NCBI RefSeq assembly: GCF_963676275.1
Contig: NZ_OY781091.1
Span: 2,830,775 to 2,894,774 of the forward strand
DNA length: 64,000 nt
Direction: 5' to 3'
Origin: an uncultured Cohaesibacter sp.
Lineage (GTDB): Bacteria; Pseudomonadota; Alphaproteobacteria; Rhizobiales; Cohaesibacteraceae
How positions within the stretch are numbered: the stretch's first letter is position 1; the number at the start of each line of letters is the position of its first letter. The position numbers were made by a program, and so were the translations under genes. This document shows positions 1-8,882 of the stretch, in pieces. The notes beneath the pieces are model-generated. The model did not search any database. It was not told where the DNA came from and saw nothing but the letters and a program-made list of their open reading frames with translations.

Positions 1-499
1 CAATCGCAGCTCTTCTCATGATCCAGCCCCCTTTGCGGCCCACGAAATAATTCATTCCAAACTCCGACGATCGGTTGGACACCCACTGGTCATAGACCAG
101 CATCCCAAAGACCAAGCCGCCCTGCATCTTTACCGGTTCCACGGATCGGCTGTTTGTCCAACAGCCCATCCATCAAACACCTGTCTTGACGATTGCAGCA
201 ACGGCAACCGCAAACCACCCCGTTCCTAGCCCTGTTTTGGGGCAAAAGGCAAGGCTCATTTGCCAATTCTCCCGGGCTCGGGTCCCGATAGTTTCGACGC
301 TGGCCAAAATGCATTCCGCCAGCGCAAGAAACAGGATCATTATAGGAAAACAGGCATAGAGTGAGAAATGGACGATTCTTTGTCCAACAAGCAGATTACG
401 CTTTTCCCATTGCCATTGCAGACAATGAAAAGCCCTCACCGACGACAAGGTCAAAGGCCAAAAGGATCATTGAAGATAATGCGGACGGTTCACAAGCCG
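1..499. other. Left-edge stretch with no recognised gene
   Basis: I recognise no gene family in this stretch. On the minus strand one reading frame is open from about 454 down to a TGA at 175-173. It resumes after that stop, with an ATG at 169, and stays open to the window edge. The first part encodes a hydrophobic segment (PIMILFLALAECILA); the second includes GGLVFGMLVYDQWVSN. This could be two adjacent small genes, one gene broken by a stop, or chance. The DUF2155 gene that often accompanies NDUFA12 in related bacteria is not visible here. Confidence 0.3.
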
Positions 500-916
500 C
501 TAGGGGCTCCATGCCTCATAGTCGGCGGCCTTGTCGGCAGAAGGCTTTTGCGCAGATAGCAAGGAGCCTGCCGGACGATAGGCTCGGGATGTGCCGGTCA
601 TGTTGGGCTGATGAGCCCGCTCCCACGACCAGTGTTTCACCTCGGCCTCGCTGGGGGCAACATCGCTTCTGTAATGCATCCAGCCATGCCAGCCAGCCGG
701 AATGGTGCTCGCCTCTGCCGGATTGGCATAGACAACCCAGCGCCGCTCACCCTTGCGCTCTGCCCCATAGCTCGGATTCTTGGGAACCTTCTGCTTGTAA
801 TATTTGTTGCCAAACTCATCCTGACCGACAAACACACCGAACCGCTTGGTGTGTAGCCAGGTTCCGAAGGTCGTTTTTCCCCACCAGGTAAAAAGCAGAA
901 GCAGAAAATTTTTCAT
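500..916 (-). CDS. NADH:ubiquinone oxidoreductase subunit NDUFA12 family protein
   Basis: Small accessory subunit of respiratory complex I at the cytoplasmic membrane, the bacterial relative of mitochondrial NDUFA12/B17.2. It is thought to help assembly or stability rather than catalysis. The 138-residue product shows the family pattern in order: an aromatic N-terminus (FTWWGKTTFGTWL), GVFVGQDEFGNKYY, RRWVVY, PAGWHGWMHY, and a C-terminal WSWERAHQPNMTGT block followed by AYRP. The frame is open further upstream, to 1021, but family similarity begins at MKNFLLLLF, so the ATG at 916 is chosen. Its ribosome binding site is weak. The nuo operon is not nearby, which is usual for this gene. Confidence 0.9.
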   Translation of the reverse strand: MKNFLLLLFTWWGKTTFGTWLHTKRFGVFVGQDEFGNKYYKQKVPKNPSYGAERKGERRWVVYANPAEASTIPAGWHGWMHYRSDVAPSEAEVKHWSWERAHQPNMTGTSRAYRPAGSLLSAQKPSADKAADYEAWSP

Positions 917-1052
917 GACAGCCCATATGCAAGCGGATTGAACGGCAGCCACTATGCCTACATATTTAAGCAGATGTCCATAGAGTGAGGCAAAATATCC
1001 GACGAATGGATCACCCCTCACCGCAACCAGTCAAAGCGCCAATCGAGCCCGC

Positions 1053-1790
1053 CTATCGGCGGCGTCCTCCCACGCTCGCATAGCGCTTCGAACGGGATGG
1101 CCGGGAGGCTGTGGAGCCCGCCGATTTTGCCGCCTTGAGAAAGCGGTTTCCCTGATAGACGCTTTGCGGCTGTTCGTTCGCCTGCCCTTCTTCCTCATTG
1201 CGCTGCAGAATGCGATCCACATCGCGCTGGCTGCGTTTGGCCTGAGGCAGGGTTTCTTCGTGAAACTGCCGCGCCTTGGCAAGGGAACGCAGACGTGAGC
1301 GCTTTTCCTCCAGCACTTCATGCATGCCCTCGATGACAAAGCGGTCCCCCTCCAGACGCATCAGACGCTTGTCTGAACAAAGAGACATCAGCCTTTGCTG
1401 AATGGCCGCCGAAGACATCGGCTTGGCAAGCACATGATGTGCACCGGTCTCGAAAAGACGGGCCACACGCTGCTCTGTTGCATGGGCTGTAATCACAATG
1501 ACCGGAATATAGCACAAGGGCTCCATGGTCTGGCGGCGAATGAGACTGAGCAATTGCAAGCCGGACATCGGTGCCATATTGAGATCGGTGATGAGCACAT
1601 TTGGTGGCTCATGCATCATCGCATGCAACGCCGTGTCGCCGCGATCATAGGATCTCACCCGCGCCACCTTCATTGAGGATATCATGGATCGAATCATGGT
1701 GAGCACGGACTTCGAGTCATCAACGATGACGATGTCGAGCGATTCGATACTGAGCCCGTAGGCCGAATGATGCTCCATAAATATATCCAA
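1053..1790 (-). CDS. Single-domain response regulator with basic C-terminal tail
   Basis: Two-component receiver protein of 245 aa. The receiver domain spans about residues 18-140 and has every phosphorylation residue: acidic pair D24-D25, phospho-acceptor D69 (in ITDLNM), T101 and K123 (in LAKP). No DNA-binding or enzymatic output domain follows. The remaining ~100 residues are charged and Arg/Lys/Glu-rich, with predicted helical segments. It therefore probably acts by protein contact, in the manner of CheY or DivK, or through its tail. No histidine kinase gene is adjacent, so the partner is unknown. M5 is an alternative start. The product faces away from nrdJ. Confidence 0.85.
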   Translation of the reverse strand: MDIFMEHHSAYGLSIESLDIVIVDDSKSVLTMIRSMISSMKVARVRSYDRGDTALHAMMHEPPNVLITDLNMAPMSGLQLLSLIRRQTMEPLCYIPVIVITAHATEQRVARLFETGAHHVLAKPMSSAAIQQRLMSLCSDKRLMRLEGDRFVIEGMHEVLEEKRSRLRSLAKARQFHEETLPQAKRSQRDVDRILQRNEEEGQANEQPQSVYQGNRFLKAAKSAGSTASRPSRSKRYASVGGRRR

Positions 1791-1984
1791 CCTGCTGTTT
1801 TATTGTGACTTTTTTCTTGGTCGGATTTCAGGATCGCATAAAGCCATTAATTCGCGTTCAAAAAGGGTTTTTGCATTTGATTTCAATTTTAACAGATTTG
1901 TTAAACCGGCCAAAAAAGTTAATTTCCCCACCCCCGAAGCAGTGAAGGCGCGGTTTTTTCCCATTCTTGCGACCATCGCAAAAA

Positions 1985-2032
1985 ACACTATATATAGATT
2001 GACAACAAATCGCGACACACAAGCGATAGACC
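1985..2032 (+). promoter_or_regulatory. Candidate tandem NrdR boxes, distal pair
   Basis: ACACTATATATAGATT at 1985-2000 matches the left 13 bases of the NrdR box consensus (acaCwAtATaTwGtgt). A second, weaker copy, ACACAAGCGATAGACC, lies at 2017-2032, keeping ACACWA and ATAG. The starts are 32 bp apart, the three-helical-turn spacing typical of NrdR pairs. NrdR represses ribonucleotide reductase genes. The pair lies about 450 bp before the nrdJ start codon. Confidence 0.6.
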
Positions 2033-2270
2033 TTCTTGCGTTCATTCGCGCAAAAATCCATAATCCGTCAAGTCGAGGCAGTGGCGTCTCTGGACTGATG
2101 CTCCAGACTTCCTGTTCCAGTAATTTCGCAAAGAAACAAGATCGAAATCGAAGCGATCAGCGGGCAATCCCTGAGCAAGCGGAAGGTTTCAGGTCGCGTA
2201 TCCTTATGCGCTTGGACATGGACAGAAAAAGACAAAAGCACAACATATAGAGGCCACATCACCGGCATGG

Positions 2271-2317
2271 ACACTATATATAGATTTTGTTAACCTATAC
2301 GGGATCTACTTGTGTCT
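2271..2317 (+). promoter_or_regulatory. Candidate NrdR boxes, proximal cluster
   Basis: ACACTATATATATAGATT at 2271-2288 is the distal box with one extra TA. A much weaker partner ending in TTGTGT lies at 2302-2317, 31 bp downstream; another weak candidate starts at 2240, 31 bp upstream. It lies about 160-200 bp before the nrdJ start, a normal promoter position. The core sequence is clear; which partner is used is not. Confidence 0.5.
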
Positions 2318-2476
2318 GAAGAATGTCTTCATAGTGCCACGATTCGCTCGTGACACAGATTCAAAATTCTCGCGGGAAATCGGTTCTTTCCGAGGCCAGG
2401 AAATCCGATCAACCGCCCAACTCCAATTGCTGGCTTCATCGCGTTGTCAGCAAGACCTTTGTCAAGGGGATAAAAA

Positions 2477-5400
2477 ATGCGTGTAGAGCGGCGCTATACC
2501 ACTGAAGGAAAATCAGCATACGATTCCATCGAGTTTCGCAAGGCCACGAGCGAAATCCGAAATCCGGACGGCTCCATCGTTTTCCGTCTGGAAAATATCG
2601 ATGTACCGACATCCTGGTCTCAGGTTGCGGCAGACATTCTAGCCCAGAAATATTTCCGCAAGGCTGGCGTCCCAGCAGCACTGGAACGCGTTGAAGAAAA
2701 TTCCGTTCCCTCCTGGCTGTGGCGCTCCGTCCCGGACGAAGAAGCGCTGAGCAAGCTGCCAGAAGACGAGCGCTATGGCCCGGAAATGTCCTCCCAGCAG
2801 GTTTTCGACCGTCTGGCAGGCACATGGACCTACTGGGGCTGGAAGGGCGGCTATTTTGACACGGACGCCGACGCTCGCGCCTTCTATGACGAACTGCGCT
2901 ATATGCTCTGCACCCAGCGCGTCGCCCCCAATTCTCCGCAATGGTTCAACACCGGCCTGCACTGGGCCTATGGCATCGACGGCCCCAGTCAGGGCCATCA
3001 TTATGTCGATTTCGAAACCGGCCGTCTGACCCGCTCGGCATCTGCCTATGAGCATCCCCAGCCCCACGCCTGCTTTATCCAGTCCATCTCTGACGACCTC
3101 GTCAATGAGGGCGGCATCATGGATCTGTGGGTGCGCGAAGCCCGCCTGTTCAAATATGGCTCCGGTACCGGCACCAACTTCTCCTCGCTGCGCTCTGAAG
3201 GCGAGCCCCTCTCCGGCGGCGGCAAATCTTCCGGCCTGATGTCTTTCCTCAAGATCGGTGACCGCGCAGCCGGTGCCATCAAATCCGGCGGGACCACCCG
3301 TCGCGCCGCCAAGATGGTTGTTGTCGATATCGACCATCCCGATATCGAGGCCTATATCAACTGGAAGGTCAAGGAAGAGGAAAAGGTCGCCGCGATCGTG
3401 ACCGGCTCCAAGATCGTTTCCAAGCATCTCAAAGCCATCATGAAGGCCTGCGTCAATTGTCAGGGCTCCAATGACGAATGCTTCGACCCGGCCAAGAATC
3501 CTGCCCTCAAGCGCGAAATCCGCGCTGCCAAGAAGATGCAGGTTCCGGAGAACTATATCCGTCGAGTCATCCAGTTCGCCAAGCAGGGTTACAAGGACAT
3601 CGAGTTCGAAACCTACAATACCGACTGGGACAGCGCTGCCTATCTGACCGTTGCCGGCCAGAATTCTAACAACTCGGTACGCATCACCGACGACTTCCTC
3701 AATGCAGTGAAGGAAGACCGCGACTGGAATCTGATTGGCCGCATCAAGGGCGATATCCGCAAGACCGTCAAGGCCAAGGACCTTTGGGAACAGATCGGCT
3801 ATGCCGCATGGGCCTCTGCCGATCCGGGCCTGCAGTTCCACACCACCATCAACGACTGGCACACCTGCCTTACCGATGGTGAGATCATCGCGTCCAACCC
3901 TTGCTCGGAATATATGTTCCTGGACAACACCGCCTGCAACCTTGCCTCCATCAACCTGCTGCAATTCCTGCAGCAAGACGGCAATTTCGCAGTCGAGCAA
4001 TTCGAGCATACGGTTCGCCTCTGGACCATGGTTCTGGAAATCTCGGTTCTGATGGCCCAGTTCCCGTCTCCGGAAATTGCCGAGCGCTCCTATCTCTATC
4101 GCACGCTCGGTCTGGGCTATGCCAATATCGGCGGCCTGCTGATGACCTCCGGCATTCCTTATGACAGCGCCGAGGGCCGCGCCATCTGCGCCGCCATTTC
4201 GGCCCTGATGACCGGCACCGCCTATGCCACCTCTGCCGAGATGGCCAAGGAGCTGGGTGCGTTCGATCGCTACGAGGCCAACGCTTCCCACATGCTGCGC
4301 GTCATGCGCAACCATCGCAATGCCGCATATGGCAACAGCGATGGCTATGAGGATCTCGACATTGCTCCGGTTCCGCTCGATCATGAAAACTGCAAGGACA
4401 AGGCCCTGCTGAGCCATGCTGTTGCATCATGGGACAAGGCGCTTGAGCTTGGTCAGGAATATGGCTACCGCAACGCCCAGACCACCGTGGTTGCCCCGAC
4501 CGGCACCATCGGCCTCGTCATGGACTGCGACACCACCGGCATCGAGCCGGACTTCGCGCTGGTCAAATTCAAGAAGCTGGCCGGTGGCGGCTATTTCAAG
4601 ATCATCAACCGCACCGTTCCCAATGCCCTCAAGAAGCTTGGCTATAACGAGCAGCAGATCAAGGACATCGAAACCTACGCGGTTGGTCATGGCACGCTGA
4701 AAAACTGCAACGCCATCAGCCACAATGCGCTGAAGGGCAAGGGCCTGACGGACGAGAAGCTGGAAGCCGTTGAAAGCGGCCTCAAGAGCGCCTTCGACAT
4801 CAAGTTTGCCTTCAACAAATGGAGCCTTGGCGAAGATTTCTGCAAGGAAACCCTCGGCTTTGATGACGAACAGCTGAATGATCCGCATTTCGACATGCTG
4901 TCTGCCCTTGGCTTCAGCAAGGAAGAGATCGAGGTTGCCAACATCCATGTTTGCGGCGCGATGACCCTTGAAGGCGCCCCGCATCTGAAAGACGAGCATC
5001 TGCCGGTCTTCGACTGTGCCAACCCGTGTGGCCGCATCGGCAAGCGCTATCTCTCCGTGGAGAGCCACATTCGCATGATGGCAGCTTCCCAGCCCTTCAT
5101 CACCGGCGCGATCTCCAAAACGATCAACATGCCAAATGATGCCACGGTTGAAGACTGCAAGGACGCCTACATGATGTCCTGGAAGCTGGCCCTCAAGGCC
5201 AACGCCCTTTATCGTGACGGCTCCAAACTGTCCCAGCCGCTCAACAGCCAGTTGCTGGACGATGACGAGGACGAGGCCGAAGACACGATCGAGGCACTCG
5301 CCGCTGCATCGGCTCCGGAACGGGCAACCCTTGTTACCGAGAAGGTCGTCGAGCGCGTGGTAGAGCGCGTGGTCGAACACCGCGTCCGCGAACGCCTCAA

Positions 5401-6199
5401 ACTGCCAGATCGCCGCAAGGGCTACACCCAGAAGGCAACCGTCGGCGGCCACAAGGTCTATCTGCGTACCGGCGAATATGACGATGGCCAGATTGGCGAG
5501 ATCTTCATCGACATGCACAAGGAAGGCGCCGCTTTCCGCAGCCTGATGAACAATTTCGCAATCGCCATTTCCCTCGGCCTGCAATATGGTGTGCCGCTTG
5601 ATGAATATGTCGATGCCTTCACCTTCACCCGGTTTGAACCGGCTGGCATGGTTCAGGGCAACGAAGCCATCAAGAATGCGACCTCCATTCTGGACTATGT
5701 GTTCCGCGAACTGGCCGTGTCCTATCTGGATCGCCACGATCTGGCTCATGTCAATCCGGATGATATCGCAACGACATCGACCGGCAAGGGAAGCTCGGAA
5801 GGCAAGGTTCCGGTTCCGATTTCCAAGGGCCTGCTGCGCGGCAAGGCTGGTCGCTTCAAGCTGGTGGACGGCAAGGAATATGCCCGTCTGCGCGAGTTCG
5901 ATCATGCCCATCATGACCATGATCACGACCACGATCATGGTCACAGCCATGGTACCAAAACGGCAAGCAAGGCGGCTATGCCATCGAGCACGACCGCCAT
6001 GCTGAAACCGGATCATCAGGTCGCAAGCAGCCCTGCCCCGGCCGTTGGCAAAACGGAAAGCAAGGCCGACCAGATCGCTCTGGCCCGCATGAAAGGCTAT
6101 GAAGGGGAAAGCTGCCCTGAATGCGGCAACTTCACCATGGTTCGCAATGGCACATGCCTGAAATGCGACACCTGCGGCGCAACGAGCGGCTGCTCCTGA
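2477..6199 (+). CDS. nrdJ: Vitamin B12-dependent (class II) ribonucleoside-diphosphate reductase
   Basis: Reduces ribonucleotides to deoxyribonucleotides for DNA synthesis, using adenosylcobalamin to generate the thiyl radical, so it works with or without oxygen. The product is 1240 aa, normal for the alphaproteobacterial type. The active-site NxCxE motif is N474-P-C476-S-E478, followed by [11 protein letters not shown]199 (HACFIQS) is the probable partner cysteine, and the APTGTIG and DTTGIEPD motifs are present. Residues ~950-970 form a Val/Glu/Arg repeat ([12 protein letters not shown]). Around 1143-1160 there is a His/Asp-rich run. The C-terminus is cysteine-rich (C1213, C1216, C1227, C1230, C1233, C1239), as expected for the swinging thiol/zinc tail. 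The start has a good AAGGGG ribosome binding site. Likely NrdR-controlled. Confidence 0.97.
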   Translation: MRVERRYTTEGKSAYDSIEFRKATSEIRNPDGSIVFRLENIDVPTSWSQVAADILAQKYFRKAGVPAALERVEENSVPSWLWRSVPDEEALSKLPEDERYGPEMSSQQVFDRLAGTWTYWGWKGGYFDTDADARAFYDELRYMLCTQRVAPNSPQWFNTGLHWAYGIDGPSQGHHYVDFETGRLTRSASAYEHPQPHACFIQSISDDLVNEGGIMDLWVREARLFKYGSGTGTNFSSLRSEGEPLSGGGKSSGLMSFLKIGDRAAGAIKSGGTTRRAAKMVVVDIDHPDIEAYINWKVKEEEKVAAIVTGSKIVSKHLKAIMKACVNCQGSNDECFDPAKNPALKREIRAAKKMQVPENYIRRVIQFAKQGYKDIEFETYNTDWDSAAYLTVAGQNSNNSVRITDDFLNAVKEDRDWNLIGRIKGDIRKTVKAKDLWEQIGYAAWASADPGLQFHTTINDWHTCLTDGEIIASNPCSEYMFLDNTACNLASINLLQFLQQDGNFAVEQFEHTVRLWTMVLEISVLMAQFPSPEIAERSYLYRTLGLGYANIGGLLMTSGIPYDSAEGRAICAAISALMTGTAYATSAEMAKELGAFDRYEANASHMLRVMRNHRNAAYGNSDGYEDLDIAPVPLDHENCKDKALLSHAVASWDKALELGQEYGYRNAQTTVVAPTGTIGLVMDCDTTGIEPDFALVKFKKLAGGGYFKIINRTVPNALKKLGYNEQQIKDIETYAVGHGTLKNCNAISHNALKGKGLTDEKLEAVESGLKSAFDIKFAFNKWSLGEDFCKETLGFDDEQLNDPHFDMLSALGFSKEEIEVANIHVCGAMTLEGAPHLKDEHLPVFDCANPCGRIGKRYLSVESHIRMMAASQPFITGAISKTINMPNDATVEDCKDAYMMSWKLALKANALYRDGSKLSQPLNSQLLDDDEDEAEDTIEALAAASAPERATLVTEKVVERVVERVVEHRVRERLKLPDRRKGYTQKATVGGHKVYLRTGEYDDGQIGEIFIDMHKEGAAFRSLMNNFAIAISLGLQYGVPLDEYVDAFTFTRFEPAGMVQGNEAIKNATSILDYVFRELAVSYLDRHDLAHVNPDDIATTSTGKGSSEGKVPVPISKGLLRGKAGRFKLVDGKEYARLREFDHAHHDHDHDHDHGHSHGTKTASKAAMPSSTTAMLKPDHQVASSPAPAVGKTESKADQIALARMKGYEGESCPECGNFTMVRNGTCLKCDTCGATSGCS

Positions 6200-6244
6200 T
6201 CCATGCAAGATGCAGCGCCAGCCGCTGCCATCTCTTGAAAAACG

Positions 6245-6275
6245 AAAAGCCCCGCTCTTTTGAGCGGGGCTTTTT
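6245..6275 (+). terminator. Intrinsic terminator of nrdJ
   Basis: Stem GCCCCGCTC (6249-6257), loop TTTT, GAGCGGGGC (6262-6270), followed by TTTTT. With the A-run on the left side it may also work for the converging LysE gene. Confidence 0.93.
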
Positions 6276-6321
6276 CATTTCAATTAAAACAACGTCACGC
6301 CGTTGAAATAACGATTATTTT

Positions 6322-6945
6322 CTAGCGTTGAGTCAGCGCCAACTTCGCTCCCAGCGCAACGAATGTCGCCGCAAAACCACGCTTCAGCCAAGCCATGACA
6401 GCCGGACGGGACAGGAGTTTGTCACGCACGGAAGCCGCAGCGAAAGAGACAAGAGCAAAGACCGCAAAGGTCATCACCATGAAGACAGCGCCAAGCTCGA
6501 TCATGTCCAGAACAGGACTGGCCGCCTGCGGGTCGATAAACTGGGGCAGAAAGGCGAGAAAGAAAATCGACAGCTTCGGATTGAGCAGATTGAGCAGGAT
6601 CCCGTCACGCACGACACCATAAGCCGTCCGCTTCTGCGCAGGCCCAGCCGTTAGATGCTCGGCATCAAACTGCTCCTTGTCCCGCATCATCTTATAGGCC
6701 ATGAACAGCAGATAGGCGACCCCGGCAAACTTGACCATCTGAAAGGCCATGGCGCTGGCATGCAGCAGCGCCGCAAGCCCCAGCACAGCCGCCGTTATAT
6801 GGGAGATAATCGATAGCGTCCCGCCCAGTGCGGCCAGCAGCCCCATGCGAAGCCCGCGGCGCAATGTCACCATGAGCGTATAAATCATGCCGGTACCGGG
6901 CATGATGACGATGAAAAAGGATGTGATCAGAAATTCGACGGACAC
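6322..6945 (-). CDS. LysE/RhtB family amino-acid exporter
   Basis: Inner-membrane exporter of the LysE/RhtB family, which pumps out amino acids or derivatives; the substrate cannot be read from sequence. The product is about 207 aa with roughly six hydrophobic helices. The N-terminal family motif is EFLITSFFIVIMPGTGMIYTL-like (the PG-GM turn), and the LLNPKLSIFFLAFLPQF block follows mid-protein. An ATG exists at 6963, but it has no ribosome binding site. A GTG at 6945 sits six bases after GGGAG and gives the usual family N-terminus (SVEFLITS), so I prefer it. It converges on nrdJ and is divergent from amn. Confidence 0.85.
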   Translation of the reverse strand: MSVEFLITSFFIVIMPGTGMIYTLMVTLRRGLRMGLLAALGGTLSIISHITAAVLGLAALLHASAMAFQMVKFAGVAYLLFMAYKMMRDKEQFDAEHLTAGPAQKRTAYGVVRDGILLNLLNPKLSIFFLAFLPQFIDPQAASPVLDMIELGAVFMVMTFAVFALVSFAAASVRDKLLSRPAVMAWLKRGFAATFVALGAKLALTQR

Positions 6946-6963
6946 AGCAAGCTCCCATGGCAT

Positions 6964-7264
6964 TCAGCAGATGTCACAAAGCATAGCGCACATCTGAAAA
7001 TTTTGCCTGCATAATATTGCAACCTTCTTCGAAAATTGTCGTCTTGAACCGGTTGCCGCCCATTTTCCGCCTTCACAAAGGAGCATTATTTTAAAAAAAT
7101 GCCCCTATACTCTCTCGCAAAACACGGTTTTGATTTTCTGTCTGGCTCTTGAAACAGCGCAACCGTACACATAATTGCAACACAAGACGTAGTATTGTTG
7201 CTTATATAATATTTTCCCTTGACCTTTTTGACGAAACACCGGAAAAGGCCAGAGGAAAAGGAGT
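6964..7264. other. Divergent intergenic region, LysE gene / amn
   Basis: About 300 AT-rich bases that must hold promoters for both flanking genes. A TATAAT-like -10 lies at 7205-7210, but I could not pair it with a convincing -35. AAGGAG at 7258-7263 and GAGG at 7252-7255 are the amn ribosome binding candidates. Confidence 0.4.
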
Positions 7265-8761
7265 ATGCAAAGAATGAAAACGACCTTTTCCACGATCGCT
7301 CCGGATCGCTTCAGCCACGAAACCTTTCGTGACGCAGAAGCCGCAATCGAGCGACTACTGGATATTTATCAGGTTCATACTGAATTTCTACGAGATGCAT
7401 TCACGCGCGTCGCCCAGAATGAGGTTCCCTCGGCTGGCCGTTACCGCGCGACTTATCCAGAAATCCGCATGACGACGGATACCCACGCCCAGATCGACTC
7501 CCGCCTGTCATTCGGACATGTGCCGGGACCGGGTACCTATTCGACCACCATCACGCGCCCCGACCTTTTCAGCCACTATCTCAAGGAGCAGATCGAACTG
7601 CTGCTTTCCAATCATAATGTGGCAATCGAGGTGGGCCCGTCGATGACGCCCATTCCCATCCATTTTGCCTGGCCCGACGGCATGAATGTCGAGGGCGCGT
7701 TGCCCGAAACATGGTCGCGCCCCTTGCGCGATGTCTTCGACGTGCCGGATCTGGCCATCACCGATGACGCCATCGTCAATGGCACCCAGCATTATGGGCC
7801 TGACGAAGTGGTGCCGCTGGCGCCTTTCACCGGCCCGCGCATCGACTATTCCCTGCATCGGCTGGCCCATTATACGGCAACCAAGCCGGAGCATTTCCAG
7901 AATTTCGTTCTCTTTACCAACTACCAGTTCTATATCGACGAATTTGTGAACTGGGCCAGAGAGCAAATGGCGACCGGTTCGACCGAATATGAGGAATTTG
8001 TCGAGGTCGGCAACCAGATAACGCCATCGGGAAGCACCGAGCCGGTAACGGGTGAAGCGCCGCCTCGCCTGCCGCAGATGCCCGCCTATCACCTCAAGCG
8101 CAAGGATCAGAACGGCATTACGCTGGTCAATATCGGCGTCGGCCCGTCCAACGCCAAGACCATCACTGACCATATCGCGGTTCTGCGCCCCCATGCATGG
8201 CTGATGCTGGGCCATTGCGCCGGCCTGCGCAACACCCAGCGGCTGGGCGACTATGTACTTGCCCATGGCTATGTGCGCGAAGACCATGTTCTGGATGCAG
8301 ACCTGCCCACATGGGTTCCGATTCCGGCACTCGCCGAAATTCAGGTGGCGCTGGAAGATGCCGTGGCAGACATCACTGGCCTCAAGAATTATGAACTGAA
8401 GCGCATCATGCGAACCGGCACAGTCGCCTCAATCGATAACAGAAACTGGGAATTGCGCGATCACAAGGAACCCGTCGAACGGCTGTCGCAATCGCGCGCC
8501 ATCGGGCTGGACATGGAGTCTGCGGCCATTGCAGCCAATGGCTTCCGCTTCCGCGTGCCCTATGGCACCCTGCTCTGCGTCTCGGACAAGCCCCTGCATG
8601 GAGAACTGAAACTCCCCGGCATGGCCAGCGATTTCTACACCCAGCAGGTTCAGCAGCATCTCAAGATCGGCATCAAGGCCATGGAAGCATTAAGATGCAT
8701 GCCGATTGAACGCCTGCATTCGCGCAAATTGAGAAGCTTCGCCGAAACGGCGTTCCAATAA
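7265..8761 (+). CDS. amn: AMP nucleosidase
   Basis: Hydrolyses AMP to adenine and ribose 5-phosphate, lowering the AMP pool in purine salvage; cytoplasmic. The product is 498 aa, against about 484 for the E. coli enzyme. An N-terminal AMP nucleosidase-specific domain is followed by a C-terminal nucleoside-phosphorylase-type domain from about residue 280. Visible there are GHCAGLRNTQRLGDYVLAHG and the nucleoside-binding motif D416-M-E418-S, then LLCVSDKPLHGE. Start choice is ambiguous. GAGG lies nine bases before the ATG at 7265, while AAGGAG lies only one base before it but ten before the ATG at 7274. The gene has no close partners. Confidence 0.95.
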   Translation: MQRMKTTFSTIAPDRFSHETFRDAEAAIERLLDIYQVHTEFLRDAFTRVAQNEVPSAGRYRATYPEIRMTTDTHAQIDSRLSFGHVPGPGTYSTTITRPDLFSHYLKEQIELLLSNHNVAIEVGPSMTPIPIHFAWPDGMNVEGALPETWSRPLRDVFDVPDLAITDDAIVNGTQHYGPDEVVPLAPFTGPRIDYSLHRLAHYTATKPEHFQNFVLFTNYQFYIDEFVNWAREQMATGSTEYEEFVEVGNQITPSGSTEPVTGEAPPRLPQMPAYHLKRKDQNGITLVNIGVGPSNAKTITDHIAVLRPHAWLMLGHCAGLRNTQRLGDYVLAHGYVREDHVLDADLPTWVPIPALAEIQVALEDAVADITGLKNYELKRIMRTGTVASIDNRNWELRDHKEPVERLSQSRAIGLDMESAAIAANGFRFRVPYGTLLCVSDKPLHGELKLPGMASDFYTQQVQQHLKIGIKAMEALRCMPIERLHSRKLRSFAETAFQ

Positions 8762-8882
8762 GATGCCGAACAGCACAGGATGAGGCAAGGAGAGCATGCC
8801 TGAACATGCACCTTGCCTTGATCGTGAAAACAGAAAGATCCCTTGAGAAACCATCAAGCAAGATAGGTAAGGATGGGAGGCT

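Larger units (their letters stand above)
1791..2476. other. 686-base intergenic leader upstream of nrdJ
   Basis: AT-rich region between the divergent response regulator and nrdJ. Open frames here on both strands (for example 1942-2250 plus, 1800-2045 minus) resemble no family and cross the regulatory-looking sites, so I read the region as noncoding. It holds two clusters of NrdR-box-like sequence, listed separately, and the good nrdJ ribosome binding site AAGGGG at 2465-2469. I looked for a cobalamin riboswitch B12 box and did not find one. Confidence 0.6.

Noticed and set aside
1942..2250. 102-codon plus-strand frame in the nrdJ leader
   Set aside because: It crosses the NrdR-like site, has no good ribosome binding site and a composition unlike the neighbours.
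2030..2476. Cobalamin riboswitch before the B12-dependent reductase
   Set aside because: Looked for a B12 box and its hairpins; none found.
2639..6208. Long open frames antisense to nrdJ (about 590 codons each)
   Set aside because: They are the mirror of a strongly coding GC-rich gene; their translations are low-complexity and match no family.
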